Positions 52,941 through 62,545 of a stretch of DNA of 64,000 nucleotides are shown here, in pieces; positions within the stretch are counted from its first letter, which is position 1, and every line of letters starts with the position of its first letter. The translations under genes and the position numbers were made by a program. The DNA lies in contig CP104793.1 of NCBI GenBank assembly GCA_025916135.1, forward strand, positions 4,431,762-4,495,761, written 5' to 3'. This DNA comes from Rhodobacteraceae bacterium D3-12 (GTDB lineage Bacteria; Pseudomonadota; Alphaproteobacteria; Rhodobacterales; Rhodobacteraceae). A model generated the notes under the pieces. The model was not told the DNA's origin, ran no database searches, and saw only the letters and a program-made list of their open reading frames with translations.

Positions 52941-54203
52941 ATGCGAGATCAAGACCGCGCCGTATTGGAAGAGATGTTCAACGCAGCCGTTGCTGCGGCG
53001 GAACCGGGCGCGGCGATGGCAAAGCTTTTGCCCGAGCGGCCCAAGGGGCGGGTGATCGTTATCGGCGCGGGCAAGGGATCGGCGCAGATGGCGGCGGCGT
53101 TGGAGGCGCTGTGGCAGGGGCCATTGGAGGGTGTGGTTGTCACGCGCTATGGCTTTGGCGCCGAGTGCCGCAAGATCAGGATTTTGGAAGCCTCCCATCC
53201 GGTGCCGGATGCCGCCGGAGAAGCGGCGAGTGCGGCGTTGTTGCAAGCGGTTGACGGGCTGAGTGCGGATGATTTGGTGATCGCGCTGGTCTCGGGCGGG
53301 GGGTCGGCGTTGTTGGCGGCTCCGGTGGCGGGGCTGACGCTGGCGGATGAAATCGCGATGAACGAGGCGTTGTTGGCGAGCGGCGCGCCGATTGGGGCGA
53401 TGAACGCCATTCGCAAAATGGTGAGCCGGGTGAAGGGCGGACGATTGGCGGCGGCGGCGGCCCCGGCGCGGGTGGTGAGTTTTGTCGTGTCGGACGTGCC
53501 GGGGGATGATCCGGCGCAGGTGGCCAGCGGACCGACGGTTCCGGGCGCATCGGGGCGCGACGAGGCGTTGGCCGCGATCCGAGATTACGGCATTCAATTG
53601 CCGGACGCGGTGGAAAAAGCGGTGCAGAACGCCGAGGCATCACCAAGCCCGGATGACGCGGTTTTTGACGTCAATGAGGTGCATGTGATTGCGAGTGCGT
53701 CAAAATCTTTGGAAGCGGCGGCAGAGGTGGCGCTTGCGGCGGGCTACACGCCCCGGATCCTGTCGGATGCGATAGAGGGCGAGGCGCGGGACGTGGCCCG
53801 GATGCATGCGGCCATCGCACGGGAAATCCGGCAAAAGGGGCGGCCATTCAGCGCGCCGGTCGCGTTGCTGTCGGGGGGCGAGACCACCGTGACCTTGCGC
53901 GGGAAAGGCGGACGGGGCGGGCGCAATAGCGAGTTCCTTTTGTCATTGGCGCTTGGGCTGGAGGGGTTGGACGGGATTGCCGCGATGGCCGCTGACACCG
54001 ACGGGATTGACGGGAGCGAAGACAATGCCGGGGCGTTTGCGGACGGGAAAACAGCGCAACGGATGCGCGCGGCCGGGGTGGACCCTGCGGAGGCATTGGC
54101 GCGCAACGACGCTTGGGGCGCGTTTGACGCGGTCGCAGATTTATTCGCGCCGGGGCCGACGGGCACCAATGTAAATGACCTTCGGGTGATCCTGATCCGG
54201 TAG
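52941..54203 (+). CDS. glycerate 2-kinase (GckA/TtuD, MOFRL family)
   Basis: 420 residues. VIVIGAGKGSAQMAAALEALW, SHPVPDAAGEAASAALL, ALVSGGGSALLAAPV, NAIRKMVSRVKGGRLAAAAAPA, VVSDVPGDDPAQVASGPTVPG, and the C-terminal MOFRL box LSGGETTVTLRGKGGRGGRNSEFLLSLAL with AADTDGIDGSEDNAGA. Phosphorylates D-glycerate to 2-phosphoglycerate, consistent with the glycolate/glyoxylate theme. AAAGGAGC precedes the ATG. Divergent from tpa. Confidence 0.9.
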   Translation: MRDQDRAVLEEMFNAAVAAAEPGAAMAKLLPERPKGRVIVIGAGKGSAQMAAALEALWQGPLEGVVVTRYGFGAECRKIRILEASHPVPDAAGEAASAALLQAVDGLSADDLVIALVSGGGSALLAAPVAGLTLADEIAMNEALLASGAPIGAMNAIRKMVSRVKGGRLAAAAAPARVVSFVVSDVPGDDPAQVASGPTVPGASGRDEALAAIRDYGIQLPDAVEKAVQNAEASPSPDDAVFDVNEVHVIASASKSLEAAAEVALAAGYTPRILSDAIEGEARDVARMHAAIAREIRQKGRPFSAPVALLSGGETTVTLRGKGGRGGRNSEFLLSLALGLEGLDGIAAMAADTDGIDGSEDNAGAFADGKTAQRMRAAGVDPAEALARNDAWGAFDAVADLFAPGPTGTNVNDLRVILIR

Positions 54204-54438
54204 CCCAGTGATCCGAGGTGCCCGCGCGACGCCACAATTGCAGGTGTGGGGCCGCCGATAGTCATGGATCGTTAAGAAATTTCACGAAGAAATGTCCAAA
54301 TTCCGCCGTTTTGGCGACATGCTTTTCTGGTCTCACGCGGGGTGACGAATGTTGTCATGACCCGAGCAGGGGCGCGCATTTGTCTGTTAATGAGAAACCA
54401 AAATTGACCGTGTAACACGGGCGAGTAAGGAAGCAGGC
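54204..54438. promoter_or_regulatory. leader region of the RTX-Hint gene
   Basis: 235 bases, more A/T-rich than the rest of the window, with no gene. It should contain the promoter of the RTX gene. No clear -10/-35 or operator was recognised. Confidence 0.4.
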
Positions 54439-57132
54439 ATGGCGTACACGCTGGATTGGTCCGGGGCGAGTGCAAACGGGTCGTATACCCTTGCGGATGG
54501 GGCGAATACGGTTGGTGTGACGCTGAGCACAACGACCAACGGAGCCGGGCAGACCGCGACCGTGGCGACAACCGGCAGCCCTTCGGAAACGGCGCTTTGG
54601 GTGTCTGGGTTGACCGATCCGGTGACCACGCAGATGGATTTTGCGGAGCCGGTTGAGAACCTGTCGTTTGAGATTTTCGACATCGACCAAGCTGCCGGAA
54701 GCTGGGATGACCGGCTGATCATTATTGCAACGGATGCTGCGGGCAACGAAGTCGCGGTCAATTTCAGCGATCTGGACGGGTTGCACACCGCCAGCGGCAA
54801 TCAGCTTGATGCTGATGGCAATGCCAGCACCGGGGTAGAGACAAGCGGCGCGGCGGATAGCGTAACGGTGTCGATTCCGGGGCCGATTTCATCGTTGAGG
54901 TTCATTTTCGACAATGGCGAGAGCGCCACGAACAGCGGTTTGTTCGGCGTTTCGGACATCACGTTTGACGCGGCGGAGCTGGATTACATCGTTGAGGGCA
55001 CCTCTGGGGCGGATACGATTGATGACAGCTTTTTGGGCGATCCTGAAGGCGACAAGATCGACAATAGCGACGCTGCCGATCTGAGCAATAATGACGTTGT
55101 GCAGGCCGGTGGTGGCAATGATTCTGTGCTCAGCGGGTTGGGTGACGACAGTGTGGAGGCCGGGACAGGCAACGATACGGTGCGCGGCGGGGTTGGTGAT
55201 GACACGATCCTTGGCGGCGCGGGTGACGACAGCCTTTATGGCAACGAAGACAACGACAGCATCGAAGGCGGCGACGGGTCGGATTCGATTTACGGCGAGA
55301 CGGGCGATGATTATGTCAGCGGCGGTGCCGGTGATGACACGGTTGAGGGCAACGAGGGGAGCGACACGCTTTATGGCGGCGCGGGTGACGATTGGTTGCG
55401 CGGCAGCTATGGCGATGATGCGCTATACGGCGGCACCGGGGCCGATTACCTTTGGGGCGGGTTCGGGGATGACACCTTCCACATCGAAAACGATTTCGGC
55501 AATGACACGATCGAAGGCGAGAATATTGCGCAGGTTGAGGGGGATACGCTTGACCTGAGTGCGGTGACCGATGATCTGACCGTTGATCTCACCCATGGGA
55601 GCCCCGAGATCGGGACGTTCAGCGATGGGGTCTCGACTGCGCAGTTCGGTGAGATTGAGACCATCATTTTGGGCTCTGGCACGGATACTCTGGTTCTTGG
55701 GAACGGGTCGGGTGCGGATGTGGTGAGCGGGTTTGCCGCGCCAACACTCAACGGCGATGGCACCTATTCCGGGCAAGATCAGCTTGACGTGAGCACGGTC
55801 ATGGATTGGGACAGAAACCCCGTGGACACCGATGATGTCACGGTGAGCGACACCAATGGCGACGGCACAGGCGATGCGGTTCTGACCTTCCCCAATGGCG
55901 AGAGCCTGACCCTTGTCGGGGTTTCGACGAGCGAGGTGAGCAGTCCTGAGCAGCTTGCCGCGATGGGTGTTCCGCTTGCGACGAGTGACGGGATTGTCAG
56001 CGGGACCGTCGGGAGCGACACGATTGATGTCGATTATGCGGGCGACCCGGATGGTGACAGCATTGATGCGGGCGACGCGCATTTGCCCGGTGAAGCGGCA
56101 AACGACGATATAATCTATGCCGGATTTGGCGATGACAGCGTGTTTGCCGGGCTGGGCGATGACGAGTTGTTCGGCGAGAGCGGCAATGATCATCTGTTCG
56201 GCGAGAGCGGTCAGGATGCATTGTTTGGTGGCGCGGGAGACGATGTGCTGGATGGTGGCACCGGCTCGGACACCGTCGAGGGCGGTGACGGCGCGGATGT
56301 GATCACGCTTGCCGAAGGGGATTCGGTGAGCGGTGGCGACGGCGACGATCTTTTCCTTGTCAGTGACCTTGGCGAAGCGGGGGCCGCGAATGCGACGGTT
56401 GTCGGTGGCGAGGGTGACGAAGCGCTGGGGGATACGCTCGATTTTCAGGGGCAGACGCATTGGGATGATGTGACCCTGACCAATAGCGACCCCGGTGTTG
56501 GCGGCGGTATGAGCGGCAATGCGGTGTTGGCTGACGGCTCGGTTGTTAGCTTTTCCGAGATTGAGACGCTGATTATTTGTTTCACCGAAGGCACGCGGAT
56601 TGCGACGGCGCAGGGGTTGCGCGCCGTGCAGGATTTGCAGATTGGCGATCTTGTCGTGACGCGGGATCACGGGCTTCAGCCGGTGCGATGGGTCGGGCAA
56701 AGGAGCGTGGCAGCGGTTGGCAGCCTTGCGCCGGTGCGGTTTGATGCCGGGGCCTTGGGGAACCAGCGGCCGTTGCTGGTTTCGCCGCAGCACCGGATGT
56801 TGATACGCGGTGGCGAGGTGAACATGTTGTTCGGGGCTGGCGAAGTTTTGGCCAGCGCCAAGCATCTGATCAATGGCGGGTCAATCCGCGAGGTGCCGGG
56901 CGGCACGGTGACCTATGTTCACCTGTTGTTTGACGGGCATGAGATCATCTATGCCGAGGGCACCCCATCGGAGAGCTTTTATCCCGGTGACACCGGGTTG
57001 GGCGCGGTGGATGAAGCGGCGCGAGAAGAGTTGTTCACCTTGTTCCCCGAGTTGCGCGATGCGGCGGGGCCCTATGGTGATACGGCGCGGATGTGTCTGC
57101 GCAGACATGAAGCGCAGTTGATGCGCCTGTAA
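54439..57132 (+). CDS. RTX calcium-binding repeat protein with C-terminal Hint domain
   Basis: 897 residues, no N-terminal signal peptide (type I secretion substrates have none). Residues 1-190: an Ig-like or jelly-roll domain of unknown role. About 205-320 and 555-630: RTX nonapeptide repeats (GGAGDDSLYGNED, GGDGSDSIYGETGDD, GLGDDELFGESGND). About 714-850: a Hint (intein/hedgehog-type) domain starting CFTEGTRIATAQGLRAVQDLQIGDLVVTRDHGLQPVRWVG, with the catalytic Cys at residue 714. The Hint domain could process the protein or bring about release on the outside. It stands alone; no ABC/HlyD exporter is nearby. Confidence 0.85.
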   Translation: MAYTLDWSGASANGSYTLADGANTVGVTLSTTTNGAGQTATVATTGSPSETALWVSGLTDPVTTQMDFAEPVENLSFEIFDIDQAAGSWDDRLIIIATDAAGNEVAVNFSDLDGLHTASGNQLDADGNASTGVETSGAADSVTVSIPGPISSLRFIFDNGESATNSGLFGVSDITFDAAELDYIVEGTSGADTIDDSFLGDPEGDKIDNSDAADLSNNDVVQAGGGNDSVLSGLGDDSVEAGTGNDTVRGGVGDDTILGGAGDDSLYGNEDNDSIEGGDGSDSIYGETGDDYVSGGAGDDTVEGNEGSDTLYGGAGDDWLRGSYGDDALYGGTGADYLWGGFGDDTFHIENDFGNDTIEGENIAQVEGDTLDLSAVTDDLTVDLTHGSPEIGTFSDGVSTAQFGEIETIILGSGTDTLVLGNGSGADVVSGFAAPTLNGDGTYSGQDQLDVSTVMDWDRNPVDTDDVTVSDTNGDGTGDAVLTFPNGESLTLVGVSTSEVSSPEQLAAMGVPLATSDGIVSGTVGSDTIDVDYAGDPDGDSIDAGDAHLPGEAANDDIIYAGFGDDSVFAGLGDDELFGESGNDHLFGESGQDALFGGAGDDVLDGGTGSDTVEGGDGADVITLAEGDSVSGGDGDDLFLVSDLGEAGAANATVVGGEGDEALGDTLDFQGQTHWDDVTLTNSDPGVGGGMSGNAVLADGSVVSFSEIETLIICFTEGTRIATAQGLRAVQDLQIGDLVVTRDHGLQPVRWVGQRSVAAVGSLAPVRFDAGALGNQRPLLVSPQHRMLIRGGEVNMLFGAGEVLASAKHLINGGSIREVPGGTVTYVHLLFDGHEIIYAEGTPSESFYPGDTGLGAVDEAAREELFTLFPELRDAAGPYGDTARMCLRRHEAQLMRL

Positions 57133-57143
57133 GCGTTGGCGCA

Positions 57144-57165
57144 GCGCCGCCGGGAAAGGCGGCGC
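57144..57165 (+). terminator. possible terminator after the RTX-Hint gene
   Basis: GCGCCGCC (57144-57151) pairs with GGCGGCGC (57158-57165) around GGGAAA, just past the stop at 57132. No long T-run follows on either strand, so it is a weaker call. Confidence 0.5.
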
Positions 57166-57179
57166 CGTGCCGGAGTGCT

Positions 57180-57653
57180 TTAGGCGTTACCGTCGGCTTG
57201 CGCCGGTGTTTTGGAAACCGCCCCGATGGTGAGCAGAACGGCACCGATGACATAGCCATAGACGCCAAAGCTCAGCACTTCGGAGAGAACGTCGACCACG
57301 TCGCCGAAATCATTCATGCTGGGCAGGGGCAGGCCAGCTCTGCTGGCGTCATTTGTCACGCGGATGATTGAAAACGCGATGAGGCCGAGGGGCAGCAGGC
57401 CGGCGATGATGGCCAGCCCCTTGCCGCAGCCTTTGGTAAAGGCCAGCGCTGCGACCACGGCGGCAAGGATGAAAGAGGCGAGGAACAACCAGACGCCAAT
57501 TGGCGCGTCGCCCATGCTTTTAGGGTTTTTCGCGGCTTCGCTGAAAATCTTGAAGGGAGAAATCTCTCCTCCGAAGGGGATGCTGAGCCAGGGAATGAAA
57601 AAGGTAATTGCAACAATGGTGGCGAAAATGCCGATGGTTTTCTGAGAGCCCAT
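57180..57653 (-). CDS. membrane protein of unknown function
   Basis: 157 residues from ATG 57653 with four hydrophobic segments: TIGIFATIVAITFFIPWLSIPF, GVWLFLASFILAAVVAALAF, LAIIAGLLPLGLIAFSII and FGVYGYVIGAVLLTIGAV. A single cysteine (KGCGKG) is in the loop. No family recognised. Same strand as recR, which ends 97 bases upstream. Confidence 0.65.
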   Translation of the reverse strand: MGSQKTIGIFATIVAITFFIPWLSIPFGGEISPFKIFSEAAKNPKSMGDAPIGVWLFLASFILAAVVAALAFTKGCGKGLAIIAGLLPLGLIAFSIIRVTNDASRAGLPLPSMNDFGDVVDVLSEVLSFGVYGYVIGAVLLTIGAVSKTPAQADGNA

Positions 57654-57750
57654 AAATACTGTCCTTGCTGAAAGTTTCAGCCTGCTTAACGCAAGTGGAA
57701 TCAGGGATACAAACGGTTTTTGGGACGCGCCGATGCCGCAGGCGCGTGGG

Positions 57751-58344
57751 TCAGACCTGTTTGCGGGCGCGCAGCGCGGCGGAAATTGTGCCGTCGTCGA
57801 GATAGTCGAGCTCTCCGCCGATGGGCACGCCTTGGGCCAGCGAGGTGACCCGAACCGAGCCTTCGAGTTGGTCGGCAATGTAATGCGCCGTGGTCTGACC
57901 ATCGACCGTGGCGTTCAGCGCGAGGATCACTTCGCTGATGTTTTCGGCGGTGATCCGGTCGATCAGCTTGGGGATGCGCAGCTCTTGCGGGCCGACGGCG
58001 TCGAGGGCGGAGAGGGTGCCACCGAGCACATGGTAGCGGCCTTTGAAGACGCCCGACCGCTCCATCGCCCAGAGGTCGGCCACGTCTTCGACAATGCAGA
58101 GTTCGCCGGTGGCGCGTTTTTCCGAAGCGCAGATGTCGCAGATGTCAGAGGTGCCGACATTGCCGCAGTTGAGGCATTCACGCGCGGTGACGGCGACCGA
58201 TTGCATGAGATCGGCCAAAGGATGCAGCAAAAGCGCGCGTTTGCGGATCAGATGCAGCACGGCACGCCGGGCCGAACGGGGGCCGAGACCGGGCAATTTG
58301 GCCATCAGTTCGATCAGGTTGTCGATGTCGCGGGTGCTGCTCAT
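57751..58344 (-). CDS. recR: recombination mediator protein RecR
   Basis: 197 residues from ATG 58344. [24 protein letters not shown] is the helix-hairpin-helix, [16 protein letters not shown] the Cys4 zinc site, [28 protein letters not shown] the Toprim domain, and [16 protein letters not shown] and [16 protein letters not shown] the C-terminal walker-like end. Loads RecA with RecO/RecF. It follows ybaB with a dispersed repeat in the gap. Confidence 0.95.
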   Translation of the reverse strand: MSSTRDIDNLIELMAKLPGLGPRSARRAVLHLIRKRALLLHPLADLMQSVAVTARECLNCGNVGTSDICDICASEKRATGELCIVEDVADLWAMERSGVFKGRYHVLGGTLSALDAVGPQELRIPKLIDRITAENISEVILALNATVDGQTTAHYIADQLEGSVRVTSLAQGVPIGGELDYLDDGTISAALRARKQV

Positions 58345-58362
58345 TGCCGGGCCTTGCGCGGT

Positions 58363-58447
58363 GTGGAGGGGGGTGAGGGGCCAGCCCCTCCGATGCAAAA
58401 TCAAGAATTTTGCATCTCCTCCCCGGGATATTTGGGGCCAAATGAAG
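58363..58447. repeat. dispersed repeat copy F
   Basis: GGGGCCAGCCCC hairpin, then GATGCAAAAT-CAAGA-ATTTTGCATC (a perfect 10-bp hairpin), then CCCCGGGATATTT and AAATGAAGGGG. It sits in the gap between recR and ybaB and joins a GGCC hairpin with an extra A/T hairpin seen also beside copy C. Confidence 0.65.
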
Positions 58448-58451
58448 GGGC

Positions 58452-58796
58452 TTAGAAAGGGAGTTTCATATCGGCGGGCAGGCCGAGTTCCTCGGTGATC
58501 TTGCTCATTTCGGATTGGGCGCGGTCGGAGGCTTTGCTCTGGGCGTCCTTGATCGCGGCGAGGATCAGGTCTTCGACGACTTCTTTTTCGTCGGGGTTGA
58601 AGATCGAGGGGTCGATGTCGAGCGATTTCAGCTCGCCTTTGGCGGAGCAGGTGGCCTTGACGAGGCCGGCGCCGGATTCTCCGGTGACCATCATGGAGTG
58701 CATCTCTTCTTGCAGGTTCTCCATCTTGGTTTTCATTTCGCCGGCGGTTTTCATCATTTTGGCCATGTCGCCCATGGCACCCAGTCCTTTGAACAT
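58452..58796 (-). CDS. ybaB: YbaB/EbfC nucleoid-associated protein
   Basis: 114 residues. [66 protein letters not shown] is the complete YbaB/EbfC fold. Binds DNA as a dimer. dnaX-ybaB-recR is a conserved set; here a TauD-like and a membrane protein gene separate dnaX from ybaB. Confidence 0.93.
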   Translation of the reverse strand: MFKGLGAMGDMAKMMKTAGEMKTKMENLQEEMHSMMVTGESGAGLVKATCSAKGELKSLDIDPSIFNPDEKEVVEDLILAAIKDAQSKASDRAQSEMSKITEELGLPADMKLPF

Positions 58797-58826
58797 GGGG
58801 TCTCCTTTCGGGATTTATGTTGTCTT

Positions 58827-59240
58827 CTAGATACGTGTGGCGGGGCGGTCGCGCAACCAGAGCAGGGCGAGAACAATGATGGAAACTGCGGCAATGATGA
58901 CACAGGCGGCGATGGGCAGGGTTTGCGGGCCAACGCAGCCTTCGGTGATGGCGGTGCGGGTGAGGTCGTCGGGGTGGGCGGCGGAAATATAGAGGGCGAC
59001 ACCGATCAGGGTGGAAAACAGCGCGGTGATGGCGAAGTAGCGTTTTTGTGCCGTCAGGACGGCGAGGGTGAAAGCGCCGAGGATGCCGAGGCCGGGCAGA
59101 GAGGTGAAAAGGAACACCAATTCGTCAAGGCCGGTAGCGGGACCATAGTCGGCCAGCCAATCGGGGCGTTGTTTGGCGCAGACATCGGCGAGGGCGGTGG
59201 TGGGGAAAAGCGCGATGAGGGTGGCGGCGACGTGTTTCAT
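58827..59240 (-). CDS. membrane protein of unknown function
   Basis: 137 residues. Signal-like start ([26 protein letters not shown]), then three hydrophobic segments ([43 protein letters not shown] and [22 protein letters not shown]). Starts with ATGA on the TauD-like stop codon. No family recognised. Confidence 0.65.
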   Translation of the reverse strand: MKHVAATLIALFPTTALADVCAKQRPDWLADYGPATGLDELVFLFTSLPGLGILGAFTLAVLTAQKRYFAITALFSTLIGVALYISAAHPDDLTRTAITEGCVGPQTLPIAACVIIAAVSIIVLALLWLRDRPATRI

Positions 59241-60109
59241 ACGACGCGGACCGAGGCGAGGCCGTCAACATCGGTGGCGGAGCAGCAGATGGATTTGAGG
59301 GTGCGCGGTTCGTCGTAGTTCCATGGGCGGCCCCGGTGCAGGCAGGCGCGTTCGTCCCAGAGCAGGACATCGCCGACCTGCCAGTGATGGGTATAGACCG
59401 CGGCGGGCGCGGTGCAATGGGCGATGGCGGCGTCGATGATGCGCTGCCCCTCGGCGAGGCCCATGCCTTCGATGGCGAAGGCGTGGGAGGCGATGAAGAG
59501 CGACTCGTCTCCGGTGACGGGATTGGGCCAGATCGCGCGCCAAGGGCGGTCGGGCCATTTGTTCATCTCGGGCAGGGCGGCGAGGTCGGGCGAGATGCGG
59601 GCGCGGGAATGCGACAGGCGGTGCCAGATGATCGAGTCTTTGAGGGCGGCTTTGAGGTCGTCGGGCATGGTAGCCCAGCCGCTGCGGGTGCTGGCGAGTT
59701 CGGTTTCGCCGCCGCCGGAGGGTGGTAACACCCGCGCGGTCAGGATGTTGATCAGTGCGGGCGTGGGCAGGAAGGTGCTGTCGGTATGCCAGAGCATATT
59801 GGCCTGCAGGTTGAGGGTATGCAGGTCCGTCGCCGCAGAGACGCCGGTGGCGGTTTCATTCGAAACCTCGGGGATTTCAAAGGCGACGTCGCGCCCGGCG
59901 GCCATGGCATCGCGGTTTTCGAGCGGGCCGAACAGCTGGGCGAGGCGGAGGTGGGTCGCGTCGTCCATCTGCTGTGCGGGAAAGAGCAGGGCCGAGTGGG
60001 TTTCAAAGGCGCGGCGGATGTCGGGGAACAGGTGATTTGTGGTCACGTCGCGCAGGTCGACATCGTGGACGGTCAGGCCGAAATCGGGGTGGAGTGGGGT
60101 GGTGTGCAT
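59237..60109 (-). CDS. TauD/TfdA-family Fe(II)/2-oxoglutarate dioxygenase
   Basis: 290 residues from ATG 60109. Fe ligands: WHTDSTF (HxD) and, near the C-terminus, LHRGRPWNYDEPR (His with the 2-oxoglutarate Arg further on). GPLENRD and a following ANMLWHTDSTFLPTPALINIL match the TauD/TfdA group. Removes or hydroxylates a side group of a small organic acid; TauD on taurine is one case. It is inserted in the dnaX-ybaB-recR group and co-translated with the membrane protein. Substrate is not known. Confidence 0.85.
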   Translation of the reverse strand: MHTTPLHPDFGLTVHDVDLRDVTTNHLFPDIRRAFETHSALLFPAQQMDDATHLRLAQLFGPLENRDAMAAGRDVAFEIPEVSNETATGVSAATDLHTLNLQANMLWHTDSTFLPTPALINILTARVLPPSGGGETELASTRSGWATMPDDLKAALKDSIIWHRLSHSRARISPDLAALPEMNKWPDRPWRAIWPNPVTGDESLFIASHAFAIEGMGLAEGQRIIDAAIAHCTAPAAVYTHHWQVGDVLLWDERACLHRGRPWNYDEPRTLKSICCSATDVDGLASVRVV

Positions 60110-60170
60110 TGCTGGTGGTATCCCCGGAGTGAAATGGCATGCGCTTGGTCGGCTGCGGCTTGGGTCGTTT

Positions 60171-61931
60171 TTATTCTTCCTCGAACGGGCCCCATTCGTC
60201 TTCGACTTCTTGCAGGGCATCGGTTTGCGCCTCGGCTGCGAGATCGGCGGCGGAGCGGATGGTTTTGATTTCGGCCTTGGGGAAGGCGGCAAAGACGGCC
60301 TTGACCAAAGGGTGGTCGTGGGCTTCGGATTTGAGGGCGTTTTCCTCGGCTTTGCGGGTTTCCTCGATCGAGGGTGCGCCGCCTTCGGAGACCACGGAGA
60401 CGGCCCAACGGTTGCCGGACCAGCGTTGCAGGGCAGAGCCGAGGCGCTGGGCAAGATCGGCGGGCGCGGTCGGGGACGGCTCGAAAGTGATGCGACCGGG
60501 TTGGTAGCTGACGAGGCGGAGGTCGGCTTCGACATCCATCAGCAGCTTGCCATCGCGGTTGGCGCGGATCAGGTCGACGACATGGTGAAAGGTCGGGAAG
60601 CGGGCGAGCGCCTGATCCGGGTCTTGGGCCAGCGCAGCCGAGGGGCCGCCGCCAGACGGTGCGGGGCGCGATGCCGCAGAGGACACAGCATGCGCCCCGG
60701 CGGACATGGTGTGGCCACCGCTTGGCGCAGGCGCGCCGCCGCCCGGAGGCGGGGGTGGCGGGGTTTCGTCTTTGAGCCGGCGAACCAGTTCTTCGGGCGT
60801 GGGAAGGTCGGCAACATGGGTCAGGCGGATCACGGCCATTTCGGCGGCCATCATGGTGTTGGGCGCTTGGGCGACCTCGTCCAGCGCCTTGAGCAGCATT
60901 TGCCACATGCGCGACAGGATGCGCATCGGCAAAGCTTCGGCCATTTGCTGACCGCGGGCGCGTTCGTCGGGCGACACGGTGGGGTCATCGGCGGCATCGG
61001 GGCTGATTTTCACCACCGAGACCCAATGGGTGATTTCGGCCAGATCGCGCAGCACCGCCATAGGATCGGCGCCATCGGCATATTGGGCCGAAAGTTCGGA
61101 CAGGGCCGCCGCCGCATCGCCGCGCAGGATCATGTCAAAGAGATCAAGCACGCGGCCACGATCGGCAAGGCCAAGCATGGCGCGGACCTGTTCGGCGGTG
61201 GTTTCACCGGCCCCATGCGAGATCGCCTGATCGAGCAGGGACGTCGCGTCACGCGCGGAGCCTTCGGCGGCGCGGGTGATGAGGGCGAGCGCGTCTTCGG
61301 CGATTTGGGTGTTTTCGGCAGCGGCGATGCGGGTGAGCATGCCGATCATGTCTTCGGGTTCGATGCGGCGCAGATCAAAGCGTTGGCAGCGCGACAGGAC
61401 CGTCACCGGCACCTTGCGGATTTCGGTGGTGGCAAAGATGAATTTCACATGGGCTGGCGGTTCTTCCAACGTCTTCAACAGGGCGTTGAAGGCGTGGTTG
61501 GAGAGCATGTGAACTTCGTCGATGATGAAGACTTTGTAGCGCGCGGCAGAGGGCGCATAGGCCACCGTGTCGATGATCGCGTCGCGGATGTTATCGACGC
61601 CGGTATTGGAGGCGGCGTCCATTTCGATCACGTCGACATGGCGGCCTTCCATGATCGAGACGCAATGCTCGCAGACCCCGCAGGGATCGGTTGTGGGGCC
61701 GCCGTTGCCATCGGGGCCGATACAGTTCATCCCCTTGGCGATAATACGGGCGGTGGTGGTTTTACCTGTGCCGCGAATGCCGGTCATGATGAAGGCTTGG
61801 GCGATGCGATCCGCCTGAAACGCGTTTTTCAGGGTGCGGACCATTGCCTCCTGCCCGACGAGATCGGCGAAGGTCTCGGGCCGGTATTTCCGGGCCAGCA
61901 CCTGATAGGTTTTTTCGGGCGTGTCGGTCAT
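60171..61931 (-). CDS. dnaX: DNA polymerase III subunit gamma/tau
   Basis: 586 residues from ATG 61931. ARKYRPETFADLVGQEAMVRTLKNAF, Walker A TGIRGTGKTTTAR, zinc loop CIGPDGNGGPTTDPCGVCEHC, Walker B VFIIDEVHMLS, sensor TVLSRCQRFDLRR, then clamp-loader domain III and a Pro-rich linker (DETPPPPPPGGGAPAP) to the tau C-terminal region. Clamp loader ATPase. A gamma-producing slip site was not looked for in detail. Confidence 0.95.
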   Translation of the reverse strand: MTDTPEKTYQVLARKYRPETFADLVGQEAMVRTLKNAFQADRIAQAFIMTGIRGTGKTTTARIIAKGMNCIGPDGNGGPTTDPCGVCEHCVSIMEGRHVDVIEMDAASNTGVDNIRDAIIDTVAYAPSAARYKVFIIDEVHMLSNHAFNALLKTLEEPPAHVKFIFATTEIRKVPVTVLSRCQRFDLRRIEPEDMIGMLTRIAAAENTQIAEDALALITRAAEGSARDATSLLDQAISHGAGETTAEQVRAMLGLADRGRVLDLFDMILRGDAAAALSELSAQYADGADPMAVLRDLAEITHWVSVVKISPDAADDPTVSPDERARGQQMAEALPMRILSRMWQMLLKALDEVAQAPNTMMAAEMAVIRLTHVADLPTPEELVRRLKDETPPPPPPGGGAPAPSGGHTMSAGAHAVSSAASRPAPSGGGPSAALAQDPDQALARFPTFHHVVDLIRANRDGKLLMDVEADLRLVSYQPGRITFEPSPTAPADLAQRLGSALQRWSGNRWAVSVVSEGGAPSIEETRKAEENALKSEAHDHPLVKAVFAAFPKAEIKTIRSAADLAAEAQTDALQEVEDEWGPFEEE

Positions 61932-62039
61932 GTGCGCCTTTGTCGGATTTGGTTTCAGGGTCGGATTCGGGGTTTGGCCGTGTTCGCCCGCCAACCTATT
62001 CCGAGGAAGGCGGCGCGTCTACTGGATTGGGGTGCGTCG

Positions 62040-62417
62040 TCAGATTAGCCACAGGATGACGCCGACACCGATCGCACCAAGGATGAGCATGATTGTGATG
62101 GTATTGAAATCGCGGGTCGAGCGGGCCTCGGCGTCATGTTCGGTCAGGCGCGTGTAGGTCGCGCAGGCCTTGGTTCGGGCCGACCAGAAAACGGCGATTG
62201 CGACGAGAAGAAACAGGGTCGCGACCGTTTTGGCGAGCCAAGTGGGGTCGGTTTCGCCAAACACGGCCTGCAGACCGATGGCGACGCCGATGGCGCCCAT
62301 GCCCGCGCCAGCCCAGCTTGCAAATGTGCGTTCATTCGCCATGATTGTGCGGTCTTCGGACCATTCGGTTCTGACTTCTGATTTTTCGTCAGAGTCCATT
62401 TGCGAGGTATCAGCCAT
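62040..62417 (-). CDS. DUF202-like small membrane protein
   Basis: 125 residues from ATG 62417 (another at 62399). RTIMANERTFASWAGAGMGAIGVAIGLQAVF followed by TVATLFLLVAIAVFWSARTKACA and TITIMLILGAIGVGVILWLI are three membrane helices in the DUF202 style (NERT.l...R). Role unknown. It is the first minus-strand gene before dnaX. Confidence 0.72.
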   Translation of the reverse strand: MADTSQMDSDEKSEVRTEWSEDRTIMANERTFASWAGAGMGAIGVAIGLQAVFGETDPTWLAKTVATLFLLVAIAVFWSARTKACATYTRLTEHDAEARSTRDFNTITIMLILGAIGVGVILWLI

Positions 62418-62545
62418 ATGGCTGAGCGTAGACGCGGACACCTGTGCGGTCTAGCGGAAGGTTGGCTTTGGCTTCATGTTGCTTGGCAAGTCGAGGCAGA
62501 ATCGGTCACTGTGGGTTGAGTGACCGGGTTAAAAAGGGAAAGCCA

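Noticed and set aside
55423..56865. 480-residue minus-strand open frame over the RTX gene
   Set aside because: Shadow of repeated Gly/Asp codons.
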